Below are positions 36,508 through 44,300 of a stretch of DNA of 64,000 nucleotides, in pieces. Both the position numbers and the translations under genes were made by a program. The DNA lies in NCBI RefSeq assembly GCF_900114035.1, contig NZ_FORP01000019.1:1-64000 (forward strand), given 5' to 3'. The notes under the pieces are model-generated. The model was not told the origin of the DNA, ran no database searches, and saw nothing but the letters and a program-made list of their open reading frames with translations. Source of the stretch: Amycolatopsis sacchari (lineage in GTDB: Bacteria; Actinomycetota; Actinomycetes; Mycobacteriales; Pseudonocardiaceae). Numbering within the stretch: the stretch's first letter is position 1; each line of letters opens with the position of its first letter.

Positions 36508-36554
36508 CGGTGCCCGGCGTGGGAGCGGGGGAAGCGCCTCCGCGCCGGGCACCG
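36508..36554 (+). other. 12-bp perfect stem-loop in the 5' leader of the HEPN gene
   Basis: CGGTGCCCGGCG (36508-36519) pairs with CGCCGGGCACCG (36543-36554). A small inner GGAG/CTCC stem lies in the 23-base loop. It ends 28 bases before the ATG, in the mRNA leader if transcription starts near 36465. Confidence 0.6.
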
Positions 36555-36582
36555 TGGCCACCAGCAAGAACAGGGAGGGGCA

Positions 36583-37080
36583 ATGTCCATTGCCACCGTC
36601 GCGTCCCGTGCCGGTTCGGGGCAGCACGCGCTGCCGTTGCCGGTGCGGCCGCCCACCGCGCCTGCCGCCGTGGCTCTGCTGAACGAGGCCCGGCAGGGGC
36701 TCGCCGAGGCGGAGCACGCCACGGACCCGGTCACGAAGTTCGTCACGTCCTACCTGGCGGCGTTGCGGGGTGGCGCCGCCGTGCTCGCCGCCCGTGGCCG
36801 CCCGCACCGCGGGCGCGCCCGGCCCGCGAGCGTGTGGGTGCTGCTGGAGTCGGCGGCGCCCGAGCTGGCCGAGTGGTCGGCGTACTTCGCGGCGAACTCG
36901 GCCGCGCGGGCCGCCGCGCAGGCGGGGATCACGCGGCGGATCACCGAGGCCTCGGCGGCGGAGCTGTGCCGTCAGGCCGGGTTGTTCCTCGAGCTGGCCG
37001 ACCGGGTGGTGCACCCTCGTGCCGAGGCCGTCCGGCAGTGCGCCGAGCCGCCGGGGCGGAGGAAGGCCCAGCGCCCGTAA
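36583..37080 (+). CDS. SAV_6107-type HEPN-domain protein under LexA control
   Basis: A 165-residue, mostly alpha-helical protein matching my memory of the actinobacterial 'SAV_6107 family HEPN' proteins (ALLNEARQGLAEAEHATDP; SVWVLLESAAPELAEWSAYF). HEPN domains are often RNases in stress or toxin systems, but the catalytic R-x4-6-H motif is not evident here. GGGAGGGG precedes the chosen ATG at 36583. The open frame extends upstream through the promoter, so that part is not coding. The two SOS boxes predict induction by DNA damage. Its stop overlaps the start of the next gene (TAATG). Confidence 0.82.
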   Translation: MSIATVASRAGSGQHALPLPVRPPTAPAAVALLNEARQGLAEAEHATDPVTKFVTSYLAALRGGAAVLAARGRPHRGRARPASVWVLLESAAPELAEWSAYFAANSAARAAAQAGITRRITEASAAELCRQAGLFLELADRVVHPRAEAVRQCAEPPGRRKAQRP

Positions 37081-37844
37081 TGGCCGGTCAAGCCCTGATC
37101 GACCACGGTCGTTTTCTCGACGCGCTCGGTATCGAGGTGGAGTTGCTGATCGACGCTTCGCACGCGGCGCCCGCCGGCACGCCGGTGCCCTCCTGCCCGG
37201 GGTTCACCGTGGGCGAGGTGGTCCGGCACATCGGCGGGGTGTACCGCGTGGCGAAGCTGTGGATGACGGAGGGACGCGCACCGAAGGACTGGCAACGGTA
37301 TCCGGCGCCGGGACAGTCCCTTGAGGACTATCTGCGGCAGGGTTTCGACGCGCTGCTGGGCGAGTTCGCCGCGCACGAGCCCGATGCGTACGCGGCGAGC
37401 TGGTGGCCGGCGGATCGCACGTACGGCTTCTGGTGGCGCCGGATGGCCCACGAGACCACGGTGCACCGTTACGACCTGGAGGACGCCACGGCCGAGCCCA
37501 TCACCGATGTGGCGGACGATTTCGCGGTGGACGGCATCGATGAGGTGCTGTCGGCGTGGTTCGCCCAGCGGCTGCCGATGCTGGGCCTGTCGGGCACGAT
37601 CACCAGGACGGTGGCGGTCCACAGCGGAGGCCACCACTGGATCGCGAGGGCGGGGCCTGGCGTGACGGAGGCCTGGCACTGCTCAGCGGAGGAAGCCGCC
37701 ACGGCGGACGGCTCCGTCACCGCCGATCCGATGGCCATGTACCTGTGGACGTGGGGCCGCCTCCCACTACGCAACGTGAACTGGTCCGGCGACGATGACG
37801 CCATCGCCCAGTTCTGGTCACTACTCCGCCTGGCCACGAAGTAA
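37080..37844 (+). CDS. Maleylpyruvate isomerase-family (MDMPI/DinB-fold) mycothiol-dependent protein
   Basis: A 254-residue protein. The N-terminal four-helix MDMPI-type domain contains CPGFTVGEVVRHIGGVYR and a later WRRMAHETTVHRYDLEDA, giving the metal-binding His set of the DinB/MDMPI fold (His near 54, HETTVHR). The C-terminal MDMPI_C part has ADPMAMYLWTWGRLP. Family members use mycothiol or related thiols. The ATG overlaps the HEPN stop by one base, so it would be coinduced by the SOS promoter. The actual reaction is unknown. Confidence 0.87.
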   Translation: MAGQALIDHGRFLDALGIEVELLIDASHAAPAGTPVPSCPGFTVGEVVRHIGGVYRVAKLWMTEGRAPKDWQRYPAPGQSLEDYLRQGFDALLGEFAAHEPDAYAASWWPADRTYGFWWRRMAHETTVHRYDLEDATAEPITDVADDFAVDGIDEVLSAWFAQRLPMLGLSGTITRTVAVHSGGHHWIARAGPGVTEAWHCSAEEAATADGSVTADPMAMYLWTWGRLPLRNVNWSGDDDAIAQFWSLLRLATK

Positions 37845-38179
37845 CCCGCCCAGACCCGGCACGTGGGGAAGCGCAGCCGGGAGAGGACGGGAGCGGTGGC
37901 GGCGGTGGTTGTGGTGGCTTGGGCTGCGGTGGCTTGGGCTGCGGTGGTTTTGGAGGCAGCGGCGCTCTGGCTGCGGTGGTTTTAGCCGCAGTGGCGCTTG
38001 GGCTGCGGTGGTTTTGGCCACAGCGGCGCTCTGGCTGCGGTAGTGCTGCCCCGGCGGTGGCTATGGCCACTGCGGTGGCTGTCGGCTGCAGCGGTGCCGC
38101 GGCAGCGGCTGGGGCACGGGCTACGGCTGCGATGATGGCTGCGGCCGTGCCGCATGGTGGCTTTGGCCGCAGCGGTGGC

Positions 38180-38211
38180 TGCGGTGAGGGGATCGCCATC
38201 CCCTCACCGCA
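38180..38211. other. 14-bp perfect hairpin at the centre of the repeat region
   Basis: TGCGGTGAGGGGAT pairs perfectly with ATCCCCTCACCGCA around CGCC. It sits where base composition switches from G-rich to C-rich. There is no T-tract on either side. Confidence 0.65.
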
Positions 38212-38859
38212 CCCACAGCACCACCACCGTTGGCGGCTTCGGGCTGCGATGGCGCCGGGCAGCCGCGGTTGCGGCGACGGTGTGGATCTCCTCCCGCCAC
38301 CGCAGCCACGTCGTGCCACGTCCTGGTTCCTGGTAGTGGCCTCGCCCGCCGCTGACGGCCCAACTCGACCGCCTGCCCACCCACGCCATGGGCCCGCTGC
38401 CTGCCGCCCTCCCGCCTGCCGCCCTCCCGCCTGCCGCCCTCCGCCGTCCCGCGCGTCGGCCCACCTCCTTCGCCGCTCCCCGCCATTGGCCCGCCGCCCT
38501 CCGCCTGCCCACCCACGCCATGGACCTGCCGCCCGCCGTCGCCGCTGCCTCCCGCCTGCCGCCCTCCCGCCTGCCGCCCTCCGCCGTCCCGCGCGTCGGC
38601 CCACCTCCTTCGCCGCTGCCCTCCCGCGCGTGGTCCACCTCCTCCGCCGCCCGCCTCCGTTGCTGCTCCGCCCGCCTCCACTGCCGCTCCGCCCGCCTCC
38701 GCCCTCGGTCTGTCCACCCTCCGCCGTCGGCCTGTTCACGCCACCCGGTCAGGCGTGCCGAGTCCCTCCTGCCCCGCAGTCACCGCCCACGCACCTCCCC
38801 CACCGCGGCAGCGGCGCCCACAACCACCCCAAACACCAAAAACCCCCGCCGTCACCCGG

Positions 38860-38865
38860 TACGGT
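38860..38865 (+). promoter_or_regulatory. Leaderless -10 of the two-domain VOC gene
   Basis: TACGGT, seven bases, then ATG at 38873, immediately after the repeat region. Confidence 0.45.
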
Positions 38866-38872
38866 GCTGCCC

Positions 38873-39517
38873 ATGTCGACAAGGCTTGTCGCCCTGTGGG
38901 TTGATGCCGTGCGGCCCGCGGGGCTCGCCCGGTTCTGGGCCGCGCTCCTCGGGTGGGAGGTCGTCGACGATCATGTCGTGCGGGCACCGGTCACCGACGG
39001 GTGCGAACTGGATTTCGTGTTCGTCCCCGAGCGGGCCCCGAAAACCGGCAAGAACCGCGTCCACCTCGACCTGGCTAGTTACTCCGCCTCGGATCAGCGC
39101 GCGAAGGTCGAGCGGGCGCTTTCCCTTGGCGCGCAACGCAAGGACGTCGGCCAGGGCGAGGTTCCGTGGGAGGTCCTGGCCGACCCCGAGGGCAACGAGT
39201 TCTGCGTCCTCGAACCGCGCCCCGGCTACACCACCACCGAAACCGTCGCCGCGATCGTCGTCGACGTGCATGACCCGTTGGCGCTCGCATCGTTCTGGAG
39301 CGGGCAGAGCGGGTGGCGCATCGGAGCGCGGCAGGAAGTCGTCGTCGGCTTGCGGGCACCCACCGGACGCGGCCCGTGGCTCGAGTTCCTCCACACCCCG
39401 GACCCCCTCGACCGGCCCACTCGCCTCCGCCTCGCGCTCGCCGGGGCCCCGGACGCACCCGAAAGGGTCAAGACCGATCCCGAAGGAACCGAGTTCGTCC
39501 TGCTCAACCAGGGTTGA
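38873..39517 (+). CDS. Two-domain VOC (glyoxalase-like) family protein
   Basis: A 214-residue protein with two glyoxalase-like halves: RLVALWVDAVRPAGLARFWA...WEVLADPEGNEFCVLEPRPG and IVVDVHDPLALASFWSGQSG...VKTDPEGTEFVLLNQG. Such actinobacterial tandem VOC proteins are numerous and mostly uncharacterised, and some bind drugs or modify small molecules. The start was chosen at the ATG after the leaderless -10. The long upstream frame is repeat sequence. Confidence 0.85.
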   Translation: MSTRLVALWVDAVRPAGLARFWAALLGWEVVDDHVVRAPVTDGCELDFVFVPERAPKTGKNRVHLDLASYSASDQRAKVERALSLGAQRKDVGQGEVPWEVLADPEGNEFCVLEPRPGYTTTETVAAIVVDVHDPLALASFWSGQSGWRIGARQEVVVGLRAPTGRGPWLEFLHTPDPLDRPTRLRLALAGAPDAPERVKTDPEGTEFVLLNQG

Positions 39518-39581
39518 ACACCTGTGTTTCGCCGACGTTGCGGAAGCCCTCGCAGGCCTGACATGCGCGAAACACCGGTGT
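39518..39581. promoter_or_regulatory. Inverted pair of 15-bp elements ahead of the ACT-GNAT gene
   Basis: ACACCTGTGTTTCGC (39518-39532) and the reverse complement of 39567-39581 (ACACCGGTGTTTCGC) are identical at 14 of 15 positions. Each contains a short dyad (ACACCTGTGT, ACACCGGTGT). The pair could be two operator copies facing each other or a 15-bp stem with a 34-base loop. It begins right after the VOC stop codon and ends 37 bp before the next start. Confidence 0.55.
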
Positions 39582-39617
39582 CCTCGGAGCGCAACAAGCA
39601 TCGGCGATCGTTATGGA

Positions 39618-40751
39618 ATGGAAATTCGCCGAGTCAGACCCATGCAGGTCGTCGATGTGCCGGAGACGTGGCCGACCCCGGTCGAGCAAGAGGTCGAAGT
39701 CACCGACGCCACCACCTGGCGCCTGCGCATCCGGATGGACGACCGCCCGGGCATGCTCGCCCGGATCGCTATCCGGATGGCCGACCTGGAGTGCAACATC
39801 CTCGGCCTGACTGTCCTGCCTGTGCCGGGAGGCGTGCTCGACGAGATCGTCATCCGGCCTGCCACCGGTCTGACGAAGGAACAGCTGGTCCGCGCTATCC
39901 AGGACGAGGGCTGCGAGTGCTCGGCCATCGCCGACGCCGACGTGCGTGAACTCGTCGACGCATCCGCTGCCACCCTCACCGCCGCCAGCCGCGCCGTCGA
40001 TGACCCCTCCCGGTACGCCGACGTCCTGCGTGAGGTGCTGGCCGCCGACCTCGTGACGGTGGTCCCGCTCGCCGAGGCGAATCCCGGCCGCTCCGAAGGC
40101 GGTCACCGCGCGGCCTTCGCCGTGGACGGCACCACCGCGCTCGTCGCCCGCCGCCGTTGGGCACCGTTCGTGCAGCTGGAACTGGCGCGGGCGGAAGCGC
40201 TGCTCGGCCTGCTCGACGCCGTCCGCGCCGACGTCTCCCGGCCCGCCGTCGCGACCTGTTCGAACGGTGCGGCGCTCGTGCTGCGGCAAGGACTTCCCGG
40301 CGACACTGACGCCGTCGCCGCCCTGCATGAACGCTGCTCCGCGCAAACACTGTTCCAGCGCTACCACACCGGAATGCGCACCATGCCGCGTCGCTGGTTG
40401 CACCGCCTCCTGATGCCGCCACGCGGGATGAGCCTTCTCGCCGTGTGCGGGCACGAAGTCGTCGGGCTCGGTCAGCTCATCCCCGGCAGCGGCGAACTCG
40501 CCGAGATCTCGCTGCTGGTGGACGACGCCTGGCAGCGCAAAGGCGTCGGCACGGCGCTCATGGCACGACTCGCCGTCATCGCCGCGGCCCGCGGGCACCG
40601 CAGGCTGATGGCAGTCTCGCTTCCCGGACGAGACGGCATTTTCCGTACCGCCGTGCGAGCCGGGCTGGCGCCGCAACAACCCGAGGAGGAGGGCCTGCTG
40701 CGGATCGACATCCCGGCACACCTGACCCCGCGCGTACCCGGCCGGATCTGA
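39618..40751 (+). CDS. ACT-domain and GNAT acetyltransferase fusion protein
   Basis: 377 residues. The N-terminal ACT domain (about 33-105) has the ligand-loop motif DDRPGMLARIAIRMADLECN. The C-terminal GNAT domain has the acetyl-CoA loop QRKGVGTALM (306-315). By analogy with allosteric protein acetyltransferases, the ACT domain may bind an amino acid and control acetylation of a protein lysine. I chose ATG at 39618; ATG at 39642 is an alternative. It may answer to the inverted 15-bp elements upstream. Convergent with def, 54 bp apart. Confidence 0.87.
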   Translation: MEIRRVRPMQVVDVPETWPTPVEQEVEVTDATTWRLRIRMDDRPGMLARIAIRMADLECNILGLTVLPVPGGVLDEIVIRPATGLTKEQLVRAIQDEGCECSAIADADVRELVDASAATLTAASRAVDDPSRYADVLREVLAADLVTVVPLAEANPGRSEGGHRAAFAVDGTTALVARRRWAPFVQLELARAEALLGLLDAVRADVSRPAVATCSNGAALVLRQGLPGDTDAVAALHERCSAQTLFQRYHTGMRTMPRRWLHRLLMPPRGMSLLAVCGHEVVGLGQLIPGSGELAEISLLVDDAWQRKGVGTALMARLAVIAAARGHRRLMAVSLPGRDGIFRTAVRAGLAPQQPEEEGLLRIDIPAHLTPRVPGRI

Positions 40752-40805
40752 TTCCCCGTGTACAGGGCACACCCAGGCAGCACTTCGGGAGCCCGGTGAA
40801 CCCGG

Positions 40806-41315
40806 TCAGCGCCGCCAGAACCAGTCCTTCTCCCGGGCCTGGCGCAACGCCTCGCGCTTGGTCTCCTTGCTCAGGCGGTCGAGGTAGAGCATCCCGTTGA
40901 GGTGGTCGGTCTCGTGTTGCAGGCACTGCGCCAGCACGTCCTTGCCTTCCACCACAACGGGTTCGTTGTTCACGTCGACCCCGCGCACCACGGCACGGAC
41001 GGCACGCGTGACCGGGAACCACAACTCGGGCACGGACAGGCAGCCTTCGTCGATCTCGTGCGTCGCCTCGGAGAGTTCGGCGATCTCCGGGTTGATCACG
41101 TATCCGGTCAGCCCGTCGACGTCGTAGCTGAACACCCGCAGCGACACCCCGATCTGCGGCGCGGCGAGCCCCGCGCGGCCCGCGGGTTTGACCGAGTCCA
41201 GCAGGTCGGTCACCAGCTGCCGCAGCCCCTTGTCGAAACGGGTCACCGGATCGCACACCGTCTTCAGCACCGGATCACCGAAGTACCGCAGTTCCCGCAA
41301 CGCCATCCTGGGCAC
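40806..41315 (-). CDS. def: Peptide deformylase
   Basis: A 169-residue metalloenzyme that removes the formyl group from nascent proteins. All three motifs are present: GLAAPQIG (49-56), EGCLSVP (90-96, metal ligand Cys92) and QHETDHLNG (metal ligands His134 and His138). The GTG at 41315 is nine bases upstream of an ATG (41306), and AAAGGA sits close to the GTG, so the true start is one of these two. It lies 34 bp downstream of lhr with a possible own -10 TAGACT (41342-41337). Confidence 0.96.
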   Translation of the reverse strand: MPRMALRELRYFGDPVLKTVCDPVTRFDKGLRQLVTDLLDSVKPAGRAGLAAPQIGVSLRVFSYDVDGLTGYVINPEIAELSEATHEIDEGCLSVPELWFPVTRAVRAVVRGVDVNNEPVVVEGKDVLAQCLQHETDHLNGMLYLDRLSKETKREALRQAREKDWFWRR

Positions 41316-41349
41316 CCGTCCTTTCTGCCGGGCGGGAGTCTAATGCCGG

Positions 41350-44300
41350 TCAGGCCCGGAGCCGGAGCCCCTTCGGCGTCGCGCGGAAGCCGGCGTCACG
41401 AAGGACGTCGGCCAGTGCCGAGGTCAGCGCCTGCTCACCGTCCGCCCGCTGCACCGCCAACTGGCCCAGCCAGCCCTCCCGCACCGCACGCGACAACGCC
41501 TGCGCCGCCGAGCGCAACGCCGCGTCATCGTCGGTGAAGGACAGCAACGACTTGCCGCCTCGCTCGACGTACAGCACCGGCAGCCCGTCGACCAGCACGA
41601 CGAGCGCGCCCGCCTTGCGCGCGGGCCGATGCTTGGTCTCCCCCGTCGGAGGAGGCCACGCCAGCGCCGCGCCGTACGGCTGAGCCGGGTCCGTCGCCGC
41701 GAGCACCACGGCGTCGACTGGTTTACGGCCTCCCGCAGTGTCCGACAACGCGCGCAACCGGTCCACCGCGCCCCTGGCCGCGAACTGCGCGGCGCCGAGG
41801 CCTTCGATCACATATCCCCTGATGACCTGTCCAGAGTCCTCCATTCCCCGAAGTACCTTGTAGATCCCCGAAAAGCCGCCGGTGACGCGTTCCGTTTCGA
41901 GTGCGCCGCGGGTGAGCACCCCGTGCCGTTCCAGGAACGCCTCGGTGCGCGCATGCGTGCGTCTCGTCGGATCGCTTTCCCGCAACGGCGTAAGCCCCCA
42001 CCGCCCCGCGACCGTGGGCGGCCCCGTCCGGGAGGGCATCGCCGGCCGGCCGGCCCGCATCCGCGCGTACCGGCCGCGCGGCGCCGACTGCCGGGGTTTG
42101 TGCGTCGCGCCCCGGCCGGACACCAGTGCCCGCAACGGACCGAGCGTGTCACCCGTGACGTGCCCCGCCCACACGAGATCCCACAGCGCCGCGACGACCT
42201 CGCCGTCGGCGGGCGCCTTGTCGACCAGCAGCGTCACGCGGTCCACCAGCTGCCGGAAGAACAACGCGCCACCCTCCAAAGTGGACAGTATCGCGGCGTG
42301 CAGCGGACTGGCCGGCGCGTTCTCTTCGATCTCCGGCAGCAGCAGGTCGGCGACGTCGGCCGGCGCCAGCGCCACCCAGCCGTCACCACCGGCCAGCGCC
42401 CCGCACCCGGCCCACGTCACCTCACCCGCCGTGGTGAGCTCGTCCAGCAGCGCGGGGTAGTACCCCGGCAGCCGGCTCGGCAGGATCAGCGACTCGACGG
42501 CGCTCGCCGGCAACGGTGCACCCGCGAGCTGTTCGATCACCGACAGCACGTCATCCGCCGTCGGCGCCGCCCGCATCCGGGCCCCGATGCCGTGCCACGA
42601 GGGCAGGAACCGGCCCAGCGCGGCGGGTTCCACGGGTTCCACCTCGGCCCGCAACCTCGCCAGCGAGGCCCGGCGGAGCCGCCGCAACACCGCGGCGTCG
42701 CAGTACTCCACCCCGGCGCCGTGCGTGTCCGGATGGCCGACGGGACTGAGCTCGCCACGCACGAGCCGCCCTTCGGCGGTGAGCCTGTCGAGTACGCCCG
42801 CCACGACGGCCGTGCCGAGCCCGAACCGCTCCGCCGCCTGCCGCGCCGGGAACGGGCCGTGTGTCCGTGCGTACCGGGCCAGCAGATCACCCAGCGGATC
42901 GGCGACGGGCTCGGTGAACGCCTCCGGCACGCCGATAGGCAACGCGACTCCGAGCGCGTCCCGCACCCGGCCCGCGTCCTCGATCGCCAGGTACCGTTCC
43001 TCGCCCGCGATCCGCACCGGGATGGCGCGCCGCTGGCCCACCAGGTCCGTCAGCCACGACTGCTCGATACCCCGCGCCGCGGCCTCCTCGGCGGAGAGGT
43101 CCCCGAGGAACCGCAACAGGTCCGCCGCGTCCTCGGCGTTGCGTGCGTGCCTGTCCGGCTCCAGGCGCTGCAGCGAGCGCTCGACCTCCGCGACCACCTC
43201 CGGGTCGAGCAGCTCCCGGATCGCCTCGGTGCCCAGCAACTCGGCCAGCAGCGCGGAATCCAGCGCCAGCGCCGCCGCCCGCCGCTCGGCCAGCGGCGCG
43301 TCGGTCTCGTACAGGAACATCCCGACGTAGCCGAACATCAGGCTGCGCGCGAACGGCGAGGCGGCCGGCGTCTCCACCTCGACGACGCGGACCCGCCGCG
43401 AGCGCACGTCCATCATCAGCTCCCGCAGCCCGCCCACGTCGTAGACGTCCTGCAGGCACTCGCGCATCGCCTCGAGCACGACCGGGAAGCGCTCGTACTT
43501 CGCCGCGACCGCGAGCAGTTGCGACGCCCGTTGCCGTTGCTGCCACAAGGGTGTCCGCCTGCGCGGGTCCCGGCGCGGCAGCAGGAGCGAGCGGGCGGCG
43601 CACTCCCGGAACCGGGCGGCGAACAACGCCGAGCCGCCGACCTCGGCGACGATCAGCTGCTCGACCTCCTCCGGATCGATCAGCACGTCCTCGGCGGTGA
43701 TCGTGACCTCACCGCCGTCGTCGTCCAGCGCGTCGGGCAGGCGCAGCACGATGCCGTCGTCGGAGTGCATGACCTGGGCGTCGACCCCGCGGTTCTCGCG
43801 GAGCCGGGCCGCGATCGCCAGCGCCCACGGGGCGTTCACCTGCGCGCCGAAGGGGGAGTGCAGCACGATCCGCCAGTCACCCAGCTCGTCACGGAAGCGT
43901 TCGAGCAGGATCGTCCTGTCGTTGGGCACGTGCCGCGTCGCGGCGCGCTGCTCCTCCAGGTACGTCAGCAGGTTGTCACACGCACGCTCGTCCAGCCCCG
44001 CGGCTTCGGCCCGCGCCCTGGCCTTCTCGCTGTCCACACTGGACACTTCACGCACGAACGCGCCCAGCGCGCGCCCCAGTTCCAGCGGCCGCCCCGGTGC
44101 GTCCCCCTTCCAGAACGGCATGCGCGCCGGTTCCCCCGGCGCGGGCACGACGATCACGCGGTCGTGCGTGATGTCGGTGATGCGCCACGACGAGGTGCCC
44201 AGCAGGATGGTGTCCCCGACCCGGGACTCGTACACCATCTCCTCGTCCAGCTCGCCGACGCGCGAGCCGGCCTGCCCCTCGCCGCCCGGGGTCATCACGG

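Larger units (their letters stand above)
37845..38872. repeat. 1-kb strand-asymmetric low-complexity repeat region without a credible gene
   Basis: The left half (about 37890-38190) is G/T-rich on the plus strand, and the right half (about 38380-38740) is C-rich. GGCTTGGGCTGCGGT occurs twice in tandem (37916-37945). A 32-bp unit starting GGCTGCGGTGGTTTT repeats at 37937, 37969 and 38001, with a partial copy at 38033. CTGCCGCCCTCCCGC repeats at 15-bp period from 38401. A 70-bp stretch (38408-38477) recurs exactly at 38548-38617, and a 23-bp stretch (38369-38391) at 38501-38523. Long open frames exist on both strands but are Gly/Ala/Pro/Arg filler. The 32-bp period is not a multiple of three. 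Confidence 0.75.

Noticed and set aside
36430-36582. 51-codon N-terminal extension of the HEPN protein
   Set aside because: The stretch contains the promoter, both LexA boxes and the leader hairpin; a ribosome-binding site precedes the ATG at 36583.
37937-38036. CRISPR array from 32-bp repeats
   Set aside because: Repeats are directly contiguous with no spacers, and there are no cas genes.
37717-38739. 340-residue minus-strand and 532-residue plus-strand frames in the repeat region
   Set aside because: They consist of short Gly/Ala/Arg/Pro/Trp repeats, overlap each other and real genes, and the 32-bp repeat period would break a frame.
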